Assembly: GCF_013387465.1 (NCBI RefSeq)
Contig: NZ_VYGV01000001.1
Span: 1 to 64,000, forward strand
Direction of reading: 5' to 3'
Length of the DNA: 64,000 nt
Source of the DNA: Hydrogenophaga aromaticivorans
GTDB taxonomy: Bacteria; Pseudomonadota; Gammaproteobacteria; Burkholderiales; Burkholderiaceae_C
The translations under genes were made by a program, and so were the position numbers. The notes under the pieces are model-generated. The model searched no databases and was not told where the DNA came from. It saw only the letters and a program-made list of their open reading frames with translations. Numbering within the stretch: position 1 is the first letter of the stretch; each line of letters opens with the position of its first letter. Below, piece by piece: positions 34,880 through 44,391 of the stretch.

Positions 34880-35815
34880 ATGCCCGACACCCCCGAGTCC
34901 CTGACCGAAGCCGCCGCGTCTGGCGAAGCGTCTTTGCCCTGCGTGATGGTTTTCAACGCCAACGACCCCAGCGGCGCGGGCGGCCTGAGCGCGGACCTGA
35001 CCGCCATGTCCAGTGCATCGGTCCATGTCATGTCCGTGGTCACTGGCGCCTATGTGCGCGACACCTCCGAGATCCACGACCACATCGCTTTTGATGAAGA
35101 AGCCGTGACCGATCAGGCGCGTTGTGCCCTGGAAGACATGCCGGTGCTCGCATTCAAGGTCGGCTTCGTGGGCAGCCCGGAGAACCTGAGCGCGATCGCC
35201 GCCATCACCACCGACTACGCCGAAGTGCCGGTGATCACCTACATGCCCGACCTGTCCTGGTGGGACGACATGGCCATCGAAACCTACCTGGATGCCTGCG
35301 CCGAATTGTTGCTGCCCCAGACCACGGTGTTGGTCGGCAACCACAGTACCCTCTGCCGCTGGCTGCTGCCGGAATGGGAAGGCGATCGCGCACCCAACCC
35401 GCGCGAGGTGGCGCGGGCCGCCGCCGTGCACGGTGTGCCCTACACGCTGGTGACCGGATTCAACGCCGCCGATCAATACCTGGAAAGCCACCTCGCCAGC
35501 CCGGAGACGGTGCTGGCCACAGCGCGCTACGAGCGCTTCGAAGCCACATTCAGCGGCGCCGGCGACACCCTGTCAGCGGCGCTGTGCGCCCTGATCGCGG
35601 GCGGCTCCGACCTGCAATCGGCCTGCGCCGAGGCGCTCACCTACCTGGACCAGTGCCTGGATGCAGGCTTCCAGCCGGGCATGGGCCATGCCGTGCCGGA
35701 CCGGCTTTTCTGGGCCCACGATGACGACGGAGAAGACGAGGCGGGCACAGCCGACAGCTCATCCGACAGCACGCTGGACGCCGACGATTTCCCCCTCGAC
35801 ACCACAAGACATTGA
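34880..35815 (+). CDS. thiD: Hydroxymethylpyrimidine/phosphomethylpyrimidine kinase (ThiD-like)
   Basis: Thiamine pyrimidine kinase, 311 residues. The ribokinase-fold N-terminal motif NDPSGAGGLSADLTAM and the C-terminal anion-hole motif FSGAGDTLSAALCALI are present. Compared with E. coli ThiD (about 266 residues) it has a longer N-terminus (MPDTPESLTEAAASGE) and an acidic C-terminal tail rich in Asp and Ser. ATG 34880 is chosen because upstream sequence shows no family resemblance. It lies nine bases before hemL, so both are probably co-transcribed. No TPP riboswitch was recognised upstream. Confidence 0.85.
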   Translation: MPDTPESLTEAAASGEASLPCVMVFNANDPSGAGGLSADLTAMSSASVHVMSVVTGAYVRDTSEIHDHIAFDEEAVTDQARCALEDMPVLAFKVGFVGSPENLSAIAAITTDYAEVPVITYMPDLSWWDDMAIETYLDACAELLLPQTTVLVGNHSTLCRWLLPEWEGDRAPNPREVARAAAVHGVPYTLVTGFNAADQYLESHLASPETVLATARYERFEATFSGAGDTLSAALCALIAGGSDLQSACAEALTYLDQCLDAGFQPGMGHAVPDRLFWAHDDDGEDEAGTADSSSDSTLDADDFPLDTTRH

Positions 35816-35824
35816 ACAAGCCCC

Positions 35825-37126
35825 ATGACCGACCGCAACCAAGAACTGTTTGACCGCGCCAAGGCCCTGATCCCTGGTGGCGTGAACTCGCCCGTGCGCG
35901 CCTTCCGCGCCGTGGGCGGCACACCACGCTTCGTGCAGCGTGCGCAAGGTGCGTATTTCTGGGACGCCAACGGCCAGAAGTACATCGACTACATCGGATC
36001 CTGGGGTCCGATGATCCTGGGCCATGGCCACCCCGCGGTGGTGGAAGCGGTGCAGAAGGCCGTACTGGAAGGCTTCTCGTACGGCGCGCCGACCGAGCGC
36101 GAAGTGGAGCTGGCCGAAGAGATCATCAAGCTGGTGCCCAGCATCGACATGGTGCGCCTGGTGAGTTCGGGTACCGAAGCCGGCATGAGCACGATCCGCC
36201 TGGCGCGCGGCGCGACCGGACGCAAGAAGATCATCAAGTTCGAAGGCTGCTACCACGGCCATGCCGACGCGCTGCTGGTGAAAGCCGGTTCGGGTCTCGC
36301 CACCTTCGGCAACCCCACCAGCGCGGGCGTGCCGCCCGAGGTGGTGCAGCACACCATCGTGCTCGAATACAACAACATTGAGCAGCTCGAAGCCGCATTC
36401 GTCGAGCACGGCCCTGATGTGGCCTGCCTGATCATCGAGCCGATCGCGGGCAACATGAACTTCGTGCGCGCCAGCGTGCCGTTCATGAAGCGCTGCCGCG
36501 AGCTGTGCACGCAACACGGCGCGCTGCTGGCCTTCGACGAGGTGATGACGGGTTTCCGCGTCGCGCTCGGTGGCGCGCAGAGTGTGTACGCAAAACTGAT
36601 CCCTGGCTTCGAACCCGACATGACGGTGATGGGCAAGGTGATCGGTGGCGGCATGCCGCTGGCGGCCTTTGGCGCCAAGCGCGCGGTGATGGAACAGCTC
36701 GCACCACTGGGCGGCGTTTACCAGGCCGGCACGCTCTCCGGCAACCCGGTGGCCACGGCCTGCGGCCTGGCGACGCTGAAAGAAGTCCAGAAGCCCGGCT
36801 TCTATGAAGCGCTGTCGGCCACCACGCAGTCGCTGGTGAGTGGCCTGACCTCCGCCGCGGCGGCCGAAGGCGTGACCCTGTGTGGCGACAGCCAGGGCGG
36901 CATGTTCGGTTTCTTCCTGTTTGATGAACTCCCGCAGAACTACGCGAAGGTCATGACGACCGACGGACCCACCTTCAACACCCTGTTCCACGGCCTGCTG
37001 GACCGCGGCGTGTACATCGCCCCGGCGCTGTACGAGGCCGGGTTCGTGAGCGCGGCGCACACGGCGCAGGACATTGCCGATACCGTTTCGGCTGCGCGGG
37101 ACGTTTTCAAGCTGCTGGGCAAGTAA
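35825..37126 (+). CDS. hemL: Glutamate-1-semialdehyde 2,1-aminomutase
   Basis: PLP enzyme that makes 5-aminolevulinate for haem in the C5 pathway; 433 residues. Start region [24 protein letters not shown], the PLP site DEVMTGFRV, and the catalytic Lys in [16 protein letters not shown] are all canonical. The length matches the family (about 426-433). It follows thiD by nine bases and is followed by a clear terminator at 37147. Confidence 0.96.
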   Translation: MTDRNQELFDRAKALIPGGVNSPVRAFRAVGGTPRFVQRAQGAYFWDANGQKYIDYIGSWGPMILGHGHPAVVEAVQKAVLEGFSYGAPTEREVELAEEIIKLVPSIDMVRLVSSGTEAGMSTIRLARGATGRKKIIKFEGCYHGHADALLVKAGSGLATFGNPTSAGVPPEVVQHTIVLEYNNIEQLEAAFVEHGPDVACLIIEPIAGNMNFVRASVPFMKRCRELCTQHGALLAFDEVMTGFRVALGGAQSVYAKLIPGFEPDMTVMGKVIGGGMPLAAFGAKRAVMEQLAPLGGVYQAGTLSGNPVATACGLATLKEVQKPGFYEALSATTQSLVSGLTSAAAAEGVTLCGDSQGGMFGFFLFDELPQNYAKVMTTDGPTFNTLFHGLLDRGVYIAPALYEAGFVSAAHTAQDIADTVSAARDVFKLLGK

Positions 37127-37146
37127 GCGCTCTTGCGTGGCGTCCC

Positions 37147-37176
37147 AACGGCCGGCTTTGTCCGGCCGTTTTGTTT
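37147..37176 (+). terminator. Rho-independent terminator of thiD-hemL
   Basis: A perfect 9-bp stem (37147-37155 with 37162-37170), loop CTTTGT, followed by TTTTGTTT. It lies 20 bases after the hemL stop. Confidence 0.9.
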
Positions 37177-37566
37177 GCATTCGTTGCGTATCCCGCCAAC
37201 ACCGCGCGCCAACAGCAACCCATCGAAACCAACGCTTTGGTTGTTGCATTTGGGCACGCCTACCCGCGAGTGGGGTAGGGGGTTGGGGTAGTCCGGTCGC
37301 AGGCTCCATTCGCGGTTGCCACAGACAGCGAGCGCCCATCCGGCGTTCACGAAGCAAAAGCAGCGGACCCGAACAGTCGCCCGCGAGGTGAGCCGGAGAA
37401 CGGATGCCCCGACTCCCTGCCCTCCCACCGTGTTGGCGAGAAACTGCATCCGAGCGAAACCGCCGCAGAAAAAGAAAAGGGCTCCAAAGAGCCCTCACCC
37501 CAACCCTCTCCCAGAGGTAGAGGGAGGTAGAGGGAGCAAGGCACTTCCCGCGAAGCGTCCGATCGT
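37177..37566. other. Intergenic region with repeats, no gene supported
   Basis: About 390 bases between hemL and purH. No open frame here resembles a protein. It contains an inverted repeat CTACCC/GGGTAG (37260-37278), a G-rich tract (37273-37290), the purH terminator (37468-37495) and, beside it, a sequence of the dispersed CTCACCCCAACCCTCTCCC type followed by two tandem copies of AGGTAGAGGG (37515-37534). Such elements are typical of dispersed intergenic repeats in this bacterial group; I cannot count copies from one window. Confidence 0.6.
37468..37495 (-). terminator. Rho-independent terminator of purH
   Basis: Read on the minus strand, a 7-bp stem (AGGGCTC with GAGCCCT, 37478-37495) with a four-base loop is followed by TTTTCTTTTTC. 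It lies about 70 bases past the purH stop codon. Confidence 0.85.
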
Positions 37567-39153
37567 TCAGTGCCTGAAGTGGCGCACGCCGCTGTACACC
37601 ATCACCACACCGCGCTCATCCGCCGCATCGATCACTTCCTGATCGCGCATCGAGCCACCGGGCTGGATGACGCAGGTCGCGCCCGCATCCACCACCACGT
37701 CCAGACCGTCGCGGAACGGGAAGAACGCATCGCTCGCCACAGCGGTGCCCTGCAGCGACAGGTTCGCGTGACCGGCCTTGATGCTGGCGATGCGGGCCGA
37801 ATCGAGGCGGCTCATCTGGCCGGCACCCACACCCATGGTCATGCCGTCCTTGCAGAACACGATGGCGTTGGACTTCACGAACTTCGCCACCTTCCAGGCG
37901 AACAGCAGGTCTTCCAGCTGCTGCTCGGTCGGCTGCAGTTTGGTCACGACCTTCAGGTCGGCGCGTTGCAGCACGTGGTTGTCGGCGCTCTGCATCAGCA
38001 GGCCCGAGCCCACCCGCTTGATGTCGGTGAGGTTCAGGCCCTTGTCCCACGCGGAGGGGCCGCCGGGCGGGAGCGCAATCTCTAGCACACGCACATTGGC
38101 CTTGGCCTTGAAGACTTCCAGCGCTTCAGGCGTGTAGCCCGGTGCCATCAGCACCTCCACGAACTGCTTGCTGATGGACTGCGCGCCGGCACCGTCGAGC
38201 ACGCGGTTCAGGGCAATGATGCCGCCGAAGGCGCTGGTCGGGTCGGTCTGGAAGGCCTTGCTGTAGGCCTCCAGCGCATCCTTGCCCACAGCAACGCCGC
38301 AGGGGTTGGCGTGTTTCACGATCACGCAGGCGGGCACGTCGAAGCTCTTGACGCATTCCCAGGCCGCGTCGGCGTCGGCAATGTTGTTGTAGCTCAACTC
38401 CTTGCCCTGCAGCTGCTTCGCGGTGACCAACGAGCCCGGGGCCGGGTACAGGTCGCGGTAGAAGGCGGCGGTCTGGTGCGGGTTCTCGCCGTAGCGCAGG
38501 TCCTGCAGCTTGACGAAACGGCCGTTGGCCTGGCCGGGGTACTCGGAGCGTTTCGGCACACTGGCACCTTCTTCGAACTGAATCGAAGAGAGGTAGTCGC
38601 TGATGGCGCCGTCGTACTGGCTGATGCGGTTGAACGCGGCGACCGACAGGGCGAAGCGGGTCTTGTCGCTGAGCTTGCCGCTGACTTTCAGCTCGTCGAT
38701 CACGGCCGGGTACTGGGCCGCGTCGGTCAGCACCGCCACGTCTTTCCAGTTCTTGGCGGCGCTTCGCACCATGGCCGGGCCACCGATGTCGATGTTCTCG
38801 ATCGCGTCTTCCAGCGTGCAGCCGGGCTTGGCCACGGTGGCTTCAAACGGGTAGAGGTTGACGATCAGGATGTCGATGGTGTCGATACCGTGGGTCTTCA
38901 AGGCGGCCATGTGCTCGGGCACATCGCGGCGCGCCAGCAGGCCGCCGTGCACCTTGGGGTGCAGGGTCTTGACGCGACCGTCGAGCATCTCGGGGAAGTT
39001 GGTCACTTCGGCCACTTCGGTCACCGGCAGACCCTTCTCGGCCAGCAGCTTGGCGGTGCCGCCGGTGGAAATGAGGGACACACCGAGACCGTGCAGGGTC
39101 TGGGCCAGTTCGACGATGCCGGTCTTGTCGGAGACGGAGATGAGTGCGCGCAT
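37567..39153 (-). CDS. purH: Bifunctional AICAR transformylase / IMP cyclohydrolase
   Basis: Bifunctional enzyme catalysing the last two steps of IMP synthesis; 528 residues. The N-terminal cyclohydrolase domain starts [18 protein letters not shown] with STGGTAKLL. The C-terminal transformylase has the KHANPCGVA active-site motif, [14 protein letters not shown] and the end [15 protein letters not shown]. It lies 52 bases downstream of fis on the same strand and ends before a terminator at 37468. Confidence 0.96.
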   Translation of the reverse strand: MRALISVSDKTGIVELAQTLHGLGVSLISTGGTAKLLAEKGLPVTEVAEVTNFPEMLDGRVKTLHPKVHGGLLARRDVPEHMAALKTHGIDTIDILIVNLYPFEATVAKPGCTLEDAIENIDIGGPAMVRSAAKNWKDVAVLTDAAQYPAVIDELKVSGKLSDKTRFALSVAAFNRISQYDGAISDYLSSIQFEEGASVPKRSEYPGQANGRFVKLQDLRYGENPHQTAAFYRDLYPAPGSLVTAKQLQGKELSYNNIADADAAWECVKSFDVPACVIVKHANPCGVAVGKDALEAYSKAFQTDPTSAFGGIIALNRVLDGAGAQSISKQFVEVLMAPGYTPEALEVFKAKANVRVLEIALPPGGPSAWDKGLNLTDIKRVGSGLLMQSADNHVLQRADLKVVTKLQPTEQQLEDLLFAWKVAKFVKSNAIVFCKDGMTMGVGAGQMSRLDSARIASIKAGHANLSLQGTAVASDAFFPFRDGLDVVVDAGATCVIQPGGSMRDQEVIDAADERGVVMVYSGVRHFRH

Positions 39154-39205
39154 GGGAAGGGGTCTCGGGGAGGTTTTGAATTCGTTTCGTTATAAGGCGC
39201 AGTGC

Positions 39206-39445
39206 TCAATCGATGAGCTTGTGCTCCAGCAGCTTCTTGCGCAGGGTGTTGCGGTTCAGACCCAGCCATTGCGCCGCACGCGACTGGTTGTTCTGTGACT
39301 GCTGCATCACGACTTCGAGCAGCGGTTTCTCGACCGCCTTGAGCAGCATGTCGTGCAGGCCTGCGGGGTCGGTGCCGTTGAGGTCGCGGAAATACTCTTC
39401 CAGGCTGGCACGCACACAGTCGTGCAGGTTGTTGTGGTTGCTCAT
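39206..39445 (-). CDS. fis: Fis-family DNA-binding protein
   Basis: Nucleoid protein and transcription regulator of 79 residues. The C-terminal helix-turn-helix reads NNQSRAAQWLGLNRNTLRKKL, almost as in enteric Fis. It is shorter than E. coli Fis (98 residues) and lacks most of the N-terminal beta-hairpin arms that contact other proteins, as in other betaproteobacterial forms. ATG 39445 overlaps the dusB stop codon (ATGA), matching the dusB-fis operon known in many proteobacteria. Confidence 0.93.
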   Translation of the reverse strand: MSNHNNLHDCVRASLEEYFRDLNGTDPAGLHDMLLKAVEKPLLEVVMQQSQNNQSRAAQWLGLNRNTLRKKLLEHKLID

Positions 39446-40533
39446 GCGGCCAGTTTCCAGTTTTCTTCTTGAAGGTTCATGTCGTTGTAGCCCGCAACGG
39501 TCCAGGCGTCGATGCTCTCGTCCACACATTGCAACTGCGCCTCGACGGTGGTCAGCGTGTTGATGCGCTGCCGGAAGGCCAGCGCCTCGCCCGCCGGGAT
39601 GGGCAGCGCTGCGGCGTACCAGCCCAGGTGTTTGCGCGCACTGCGCACGCCGGTGAAGTCGCCGTAGAGGCTGTAGTGGTCTAGCAGGTGATCGAGCAGC
39701 CAGGCTTTCACTTCCAGCAGATCGGGCGGCGGCAGCACCTCGCCGGTGGCCAGAAAGTGCGCGATCTCGCGGAAGATCCAGGGCCGGCCCTGCGCGGCAC
39801 GGCCGATCATGATGGCGTCGGCGCCGGTGCGCTTCAGAACGTCGCGCGCCTGCTGCGGACTGGTGATGTCGCCATTGGCCACCACCGGAATGTTCACGCG
39901 GCTCTTGATGTGGGCCACGGTGTCGTGTTCGGCACAGCCCTTGTAGCCCTGCTCGCGGGTGCGGCCATGCACGGTGAGCATCTGCACGCCAGCGGCTTCG
40001 GCCGCCAGCGCGATCACCGGCGCATTGCGCACGTCGGCGCACCAGCCGGTGCGCATCTTGAGCGTGACCGGCACGCCGTGCGGCGCGGCCGCGGCCACCA
40101 CGGCTTGCACGATCTCGATGGCCAGCGCCTCGTCCTGCATCAACGCGGAACCGGCCCATTTGTTGCAGACCTTCTTGGCCGGGCAACCCATGTTGATGTC
40201 GATGATCTGCGCGCCGCGGTCGATGTTGTAGCGCGCGGCGTCGGCCATCATGGCCGCGTCGGTGCCGGCGATCTGCACCGCAATGGGCCCGGGCTCGCCG
40301 CTGTGGTCGGCGCGGCGCGAGGTCTTCAGGCTGTCCTGCAGATCCGGCCGACTTGTCACCATCTCGCTCACGGCATAACCGGCCCCAAGCCGCTTGCAGA
40401 GCTTGCGGAACGGCCGGTCCGTCACGCCGGCCATGGGCGCGACGAAAAGGGCATTGGGCAGGGTGAACGGACCCAGTTGCATGGAAGGGGCGAGTCGGAT
40501 GGCGGGTTTGGAGGGCCACCGCGGTGCGGACAT
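39442..40533 (-). CDS. dusB: tRNA-dihydrouridine synthase B
   Basis: FMN enzyme that reduces uridines in the tRNA D-loop; 363 residues. Motifs: VAPMAGVTDRPFRKL, INMGCPAKKVCNKWAGS with the catalytic Cys, TLKMRTGW, LTVHGRTREQGY and ANGDITSP. The start at ATG 40533 gives a 17-residue extension before MQLGPFTLPN; ATG 40482 would give the usual DusB length, and neither has a strong ribosome site, so the start is uncertain. It is the first gene of dusB-fis. Confidence 0.93.
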   Translation of the reverse strand: MSAPRWPSKPAIRLAPSMQLGPFTLPNALFVAPMAGVTDRPFRKLCKRLGAGYAVSEMVTSRPDLQDSLKTSRRADHSGEPGPIAVQIAGTDAAMMADAARYNIDRGAQIIDINMGCPAKKVCNKWAGSALMQDEALAIEIVQAVVAAAAPHGVPVTLKMRTGWCADVRNAPVIALAAEAAGVQMLTVHGRTREQGYKGCAEHDTVAHIKSRVNIPVVANGDITSPQQARDVLKRTGADAIMIGRAAQGRPWIFREIAHFLATGEVLPPPDLLEVKAWLLDHLLDHYSLYGDFTGVRSARKHLGWYAAALPIPAGEALAFRQRINTLTTVEAQLQCVDESIDAWTVAGYNDMNLQEENWKLAA

Positions 40534-40618
40534 TTCGCAGGCGGGGGATGGGCATTGTATCTGCCTGTTTTTTCAGCAGGCGATATGCTCTCGCATTCCA
40601 CGAACTCACCCGCTGCCC

Positions 40619-41104
40619 ATGCCCGCCTGGATCGTTTCACTGCTGCACACATTGGCCTTGCCCGAGGTCGGTCTGAGCACGGTCTTTCTGGTCGCGTTCG
40701 TTTCGGCCACGCTCCTGCCACTGGGTTCCGAGCCCGCGGTGTTTGCACTGATCAAGCTCAACCCCGAGCTGTTCTGGCCCACCATCCTGGTCGCCACCGC
40801 GGGCAACACACTGGGTGGCGCGGTCAGCTGGTGGATGGGTTACGGCGCACACCGCGTGGTCGACAAGGCACGCCACGGCCACCCGACCCACGTGCGTGTG
40901 CTGGACTGGCTGGAACGCTTCGGCCCCAAGACCTGTCTGCTGTCCTGGCTGCCCGGCGTGGGCGATCCGATCTGCGCGGTGGCCGGCTGGCTGCGCTTTC
41001 CCTTCTGGCCCTGCCTGGGCTACATGGCGATCGGCAAATTTGCGCGCTACTTCACGATCACCGCCGGCCTGCTGTGGGTGTTCCCTGGGGGACTGCCGTT
41101 CTGA
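40619..41104 (+). CDS. YqaA-family (SNARE-associated/DedA-like) membrane protein
   Basis: Inner-membrane protein of 161 residues of the YqaA group, related to DedA proteins. It shows SATLLPLGSEPAVFALI, a glycine-rich helix (ATAGNTLGGAVSWWMGY), then RFGPKTCLLSWLPGVGDPICAVAG and FPFWPCLGYMAIGKFARY, with the conserved Gly, Pro and Arg of the family. The molecular function is not settled; DedA proteins act in lipid carrier flipping. It is divergent from dusB. Confidence 0.85.
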   Translation: MPAWIVSLLHTLALPEVGLSTVFLVAFVSATLLPLGSEPAVFALIKLNPELFWPTILVATAGNTLGGAVSWWMGYGAHRVVDKARHGHPTHVRVLDWLERFGPKTCLLSWLPGVGDPICAVAGWLRFPFWPCLGYMAIGKFARYFTITAGLLWVFPGGLPF

Positions 41105-41159
41105 CGCAGCCCGTGTCGCGCCGCCCATACTCTGCCGCTGCGAATCCACTCCGCCCGGC

Positions 41160-42347
41160 ATGACCCCCACCATTCCACCGACCGACAAAGCCCTGCCCCG
41201 CTCGCTGTGGGCGTTGATGATGGGCAACTTCGTCATCGGCACCGGGGTCATGGTGGTGCCCGGCACGCTCAACGACATCAGCGCCTCGCTGAACGTGTCG
41301 ATTCCCCAGGCCGGCCAGCTCATCACCGCGGCCGCCATCCTGATGGGCCTGGGCGCGCCCGCTTTCGCCACGCTGGTGGCGGGCTGGGACCGGCGTCGCC
41401 TGCTCACGCTCTCGTTGGTGTGGTACGCCCTGCTCACCGGCATCTGCGCACTGGCGCCGAACTACGCCACGCTGTTGCCGCTGCGCGTGCTCGCCGTCAT
41501 CGCACCCGCCGTCTTCACGCCCCAGGCCGCCGCCAGCGTGGGCCTGCTGGTGTCTCCGGCCCAGCGCGGTCGCGCCATCACCTTCGTGTTTCTGGGCTGG
41601 TCGGTGGCTTCGGTCATGGGCATGCCGCTCTCGGCCTGGATCGGTGGCACGCTGGGCTGGCGCTGGGCGTTTGGCCTGGTGGCCTTGATGTCGCTGGCCA
41701 GCGCGGCCTGGGTGTGGCGCGAAATGCCCGACGGCATCCGCCCGGCGGCGCTGTCGCGCCAGGCCTGGGGACAGACCCTGGGCTCGGCGCCCCTGATGCT
41801 CGCCGTGGGCGTCACGCTGCTTTCGGCCTTCGGCCAGTTCACGCTGTTTTCCTACTTCGCACCCTACTTTTTCCAGACCCTCGGCCTGGGCGGCGGTGCG
41901 CTCTCGCTGATGTTCCTGTGGTTTGGCGCCTTTGGTCTGGCCGGCAACGTGGGGCTTTCGCGCTGGATCGACGGCATCGGTGCGCCACGCGCCGTGCTGC
42001 TCACGCTCGGCGCCATGGTGCTGAGCCTGCTGCTCTGGCCGCTGGGTCAGGCGGGCATCTGGCAACAGGCGCTGGTGCTGGTGCCCTGGGCACTGGGCTG
42101 CTTCGCCTGCAACTCGGCGCAGCAGGCCCGGCTGGTCCACCTCTCGCCAGCCTTGGCCCCGGCCACGGTCGCGCTCAACACCTCCGCCATGTACGGCGGA
42201 CAGGCGCTGGGGGCAGCGCTGGGTGGTCTCCTGATCGCGCAAGGACACATGCTGCGCCTGCACCAGGTGGGTCTGGTGGTGTTGATCCTCGCGATGGCCC
42301 TGAGCGTGTGGGCCGCACGACTCCACAAGAGCCCGCCCTTCAGGTGA
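41160..42347 (+). CDS. MFS transporter of the drug-efflux type
   Basis: A 395-residue major facilitator with about 12 hydrophobic segments. The N-terminal half has the motif A-like loop between helices 2 and 3 (GWDRRRLLTLS) and the antiporter-like segment FTPQAAASVGLLVSPAQRGRA, as in AraJ/YdhP-type efflux proteins. The start ATG 41160 lacks a clear ribosome site; it lies 55 bases after the YqaA gene. The 3' end of the gene forms one arm of a 19-bp inverted repeat whose other arm abuts the stop of the convergent gene. Substrate unknown. Confidence 0.85.
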   Translation: MTPTIPPTDKALPRSLWALMMGNFVIGTGVMVVPGTLNDISASLNVSIPQAGQLITAAAILMGLGAPAFATLVAGWDRRRLLTLSLVWYALLTGICALAPNYATLLPLRVLAVIAPAVFTPQAAASVGLLVSPAQRGRAITFVFLGWSVASVMGMPLSAWIGGTLGWRWAFGLVALMSLASAAWVWREMPDGIRPAALSRQAWGQTLGSAPLMLAVGVTLLSAFGQFTLFSYFAPYFFQTLGLGGGALSLMFLWFGAFGLAGNVGLSRWIDGIGAPRAVLLTLGAMVLSLLLWPLGQAGIWQQALVLVPWALGCFACNSAQQARLVHLSPALAPATVALNTSAMYGGQALGAALGGLLIAQGHMLRLHQVGLVVLILAMALSVWAARLHKSPPFR

Positions 42348-42428
42348 GAACAAGGCGCAGTGCCGCTGACAGTGCAGAAGCACGGCAAGGCGATGCAACG
42401 CCGTTATCGCCTGAAGGGCGGGCTCTTG
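42326..42428. repeat. 19-bp perfect inverted repeat across a convergent junction
   Basis: The left arm (42326-42344) is the last coding part of the MFS gene; the right arm (42410-42428) ends next to the stop codon of the convergent S4-domain gene. The arms are exact reverse complements and are separated by 65 bases. The left arm begins CAAGAGCCCGCCC. It could fold as a long-stem bidirectional terminator or cruciform. Confidence 0.85.
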
Positions 42429-43202
42429 TCAGAAGCGCTCGTACCCCAGCAGGTACCGCCACTCACCGACCGGCAGCCCTGTGAGGGCGACGCGGCCCAT
42501 GCGCAGGCGCCGGACCGCCACCAGCTGCAAGCCCGCCCGTTCACACAGGTGCTCCACCTGGCCCGGCCGCGTGCCCTTGATGGCCAGGCGCAGGCGGTGT
42601 TCGCTCTGCCAGCTGGCGCGCGCCGAGGGCAGGCTCCAGCCGTCAAAAAACAAGGCCTTGCCGATCGACTTCAACACCGCTTCGCGCCGGACTTCGTCGT
42701 CCAGCTCAGGATCGGCCGCCACCTCGACCAGCCACTCGTGTTCGAGCTGCGCCGAATCGGCCGAGATCTTGCGCGCCACGCCGGGGTTCTGGGTGAACAC
42801 CATCAGGCCACTCATGGGAGTGGACAACGGGGCCACGGGCAGCAGCTTGTGACGGTGGGCCTTGAGCGGGCGCACGCCCGAACGGTCGCCCTTGAAGCGG
42901 GTGGCGTTGGTGAAGAGTTCGGCCGCCAGCGCATCGGGCAAGGGCGAGACATCCGGCAGCGCCCGGCCCGCGGGCTTGTGCCAGATCAGCGTCACGGAAT
43001 CCAGCGACTCCAGCTTGGCCTTGGGGTCCAGCGCCACGGTCTGGCCGTCGTGCACCCGCGCCATGGGTTCTTCAACCACCGCGCCGTCCACGCGCACCCA
43101 CCCTCCGGCGATGTAGCGTTCGGCATCGCTGCGCGAACAGGGCAGCTGTGCGGCCAGGCGTTTGGCCAGGCGTTGGGGTTCGGACCGGCCGGTATCGGAC
43201 AT
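42429..43202 (-). CDS. S4-domain pseudouridine-synthase-like protein, catalytic Asp missing
   Basis: A 257-residue protein with the RsuA/RluF layout: an N-terminal S4 RNA-binding domain (RLAKRLAAQLPCSRSDAERYI) and a synthase-type domain (VTLIWHKPAG, HEWLVEVAADPELD, GQVEHLCERAGLQLVAVRRLRMG). In active enzymes the key motif is RLDxxTxGL with catalytic Asp; here it reads APLSTPMSGLMVF, so Ser127 stands in the Asp position. The protein may therefore bind RNA without modifying it. It is followed by ychF upstream on the same strand, nine bases away. The substrate RNA is unknown. Confidence 0.85.
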   Translation of the reverse strand: MSDTGRSEPQRLAKRLAAQLPCSRSDAERYIAGGWVRVDGAVVEEPMARVHDGQTVALDPKAKLESLDSVTLIWHKPAGRALPDVSPLPDALAAELFTNATRFKGDRSGVRPLKAHRHKLLPVAPLSTPMSGLMVFTQNPGVARKISADSAQLEHEWLVEVAADPELDDEVRREAVLKSIGKALFFDGWSLPSARASWQSEHRLRLAIKGTRPGQVEHLCERAGLQLVAVRRLRMGRVALTGLPVGEWRYLLGYERF

Positions 43203-43210
43203 GGGCGCGT

Positions 43211-44302
43211 TCAGGACGAGAACAGGAAGTTCATCACGTCGCCATCCTTGACGACGTATTCCTTGCCTTCGGCCCGCATCTTGCCGGCGTCTTTCGCGCC
43301 CTGTTCGCCCTTGTAGGTGATGAAATCGTCAAAGGCGATGGTCTGGGCGCGGATGTAGCCCTTCTCGAAGTCGGTGTGGATCACGCCGGCCGCCTGCGGG
43401 CCGGTGTCGCCCACGTGGATGGTCCAGGCGCGCACTTCCTTCACACCGGCGGTGAAGTAGGTTTGCAGGCCCAGCAGCTTGTAGGCGGCGCGGATCAGGC
43501 GGTTCAGGCCCGGTTCGGTCTGGCCCAGCTCCTGGAGGAATTCGAGCCGGTCGGCGTCATCCATCTCGGAGAGTTCGGCCTCGATCTTGGCGCAGATGGC
43601 GACCACGGGCGCTTTCTGTTTGTCGGCGAATTCGCGCAGGCGGTCGAGGAAGGGGTTGTTCTCGAAGCCGTCTTCGGCCACGTTGGCGACAAACATGGCC
43701 GGCTTGGCCGTGATCAGGAAAAACTGCTTGAGCAGCGGCAGCTCTTCCTTGCTGAAGTCGATGCTGCGCACCGGTTTGGTGTCGTTGAGTGCCGCCTGGC
43801 ATTTCTCCAGGATCGCCACCAGCTTGATCGATTCCTTGTCGCCCGAACGCGCGGTCTTCTGCACGCGGTGCAAGGCCTTCTCCACCGCGGCCAGGTCGGC
43901 CAGGCAGAGCTCGGTGAGGATGACTTCGATGTCGGCGATCGGGTCCACCTTGTTGGCGACGTGGATCACGTTCGGGTCTTCGAAGCAGCGCACCACGTTG
44001 ACGATGGCGTCGGTCTCGCGGATGTGGGCCAGGAACTTGTTGCCCAGGCCTTCACCGGTGCTGGCACCGGCCACCAGGCCGGCGATGTCCACGAACTCCA
44101 CGATAGCCGGCACCACGCGCTCGGGCTTGACGATCTCCGACAGCTGGGCCAGGCGCGGATCGGGCACCTCCACCACACCGGTGTTGGGCTCGATGGTGCA
44201 GAAGGGGTAGTTTTCGGCGGCGATGCCGGCCTTGGTCAGGGCGTTGAAAAGGGTGGACTTGCCCACATTGGGCAGGCCCACGATGCCGCATTGGAGGCTC
44301 AT
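43211..44302 (-). CDS. ychF: Ribosome-binding ATPase/GTPase YchF
   Basis: OBG-family P-loop nucleotidase of 363 residues that associates with ribosomes and preferentially uses ATP. Walker A is [14 protein letters not shown]; the switch region [14 protein letters not shown] and the altered G4 motif NKVDPIAD (NxxE type is usual for YchF) are visible, and a C-terminal TGS domain ends with [10 protein letters not shown]. Full length. Confidence 0.94.
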   Translation of the reverse strand: MSLQCGIVGLPNVGKSTLFNALTKAGIAAENYPFCTIEPNTGVVEVPDPRLAQLSEIVKPERVVPAIVEFVDIAGLVAGASTGEGLGNKFLAHIRETDAIVNVVRCFEDPNVIHVANKVDPIADIEVILTELCLADLAAVEKALHRVQKTARSGDKESIKLVAILEKCQAALNDTKPVRSIDFSKEELPLLKQFFLITAKPAMFVANVAEDGFENNPFLDRLREFADKQKAPVVAICAKIEAELSEMDDADRLEFLQELGQTEPGLNRLIRAAYKLLGLQTYFTAGVKEVRAWTIHVGDTGPQAAGVIHTDFEKGYIRAQTIAFDDFITYKGEQGAKDAGKMRAEGKEYVVKDGDVMNFLFSS

Positions 44303-44391
44303 GGGGGACTTTCGGGTCGATCGGGGAAACCGGTGATTTTAGCGGGGCAGGCTGTTTCGGCGCCGCCAATGCCCTCGCGCGGGCAGCGGGG

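Noticed and set aside
40534..40618. A possible small gene between dusB and the YqaA gene
   Set aside because: The gap is short, both flanking genes diverge from it, and no frame has a ribosome site; it most likely holds promoters.
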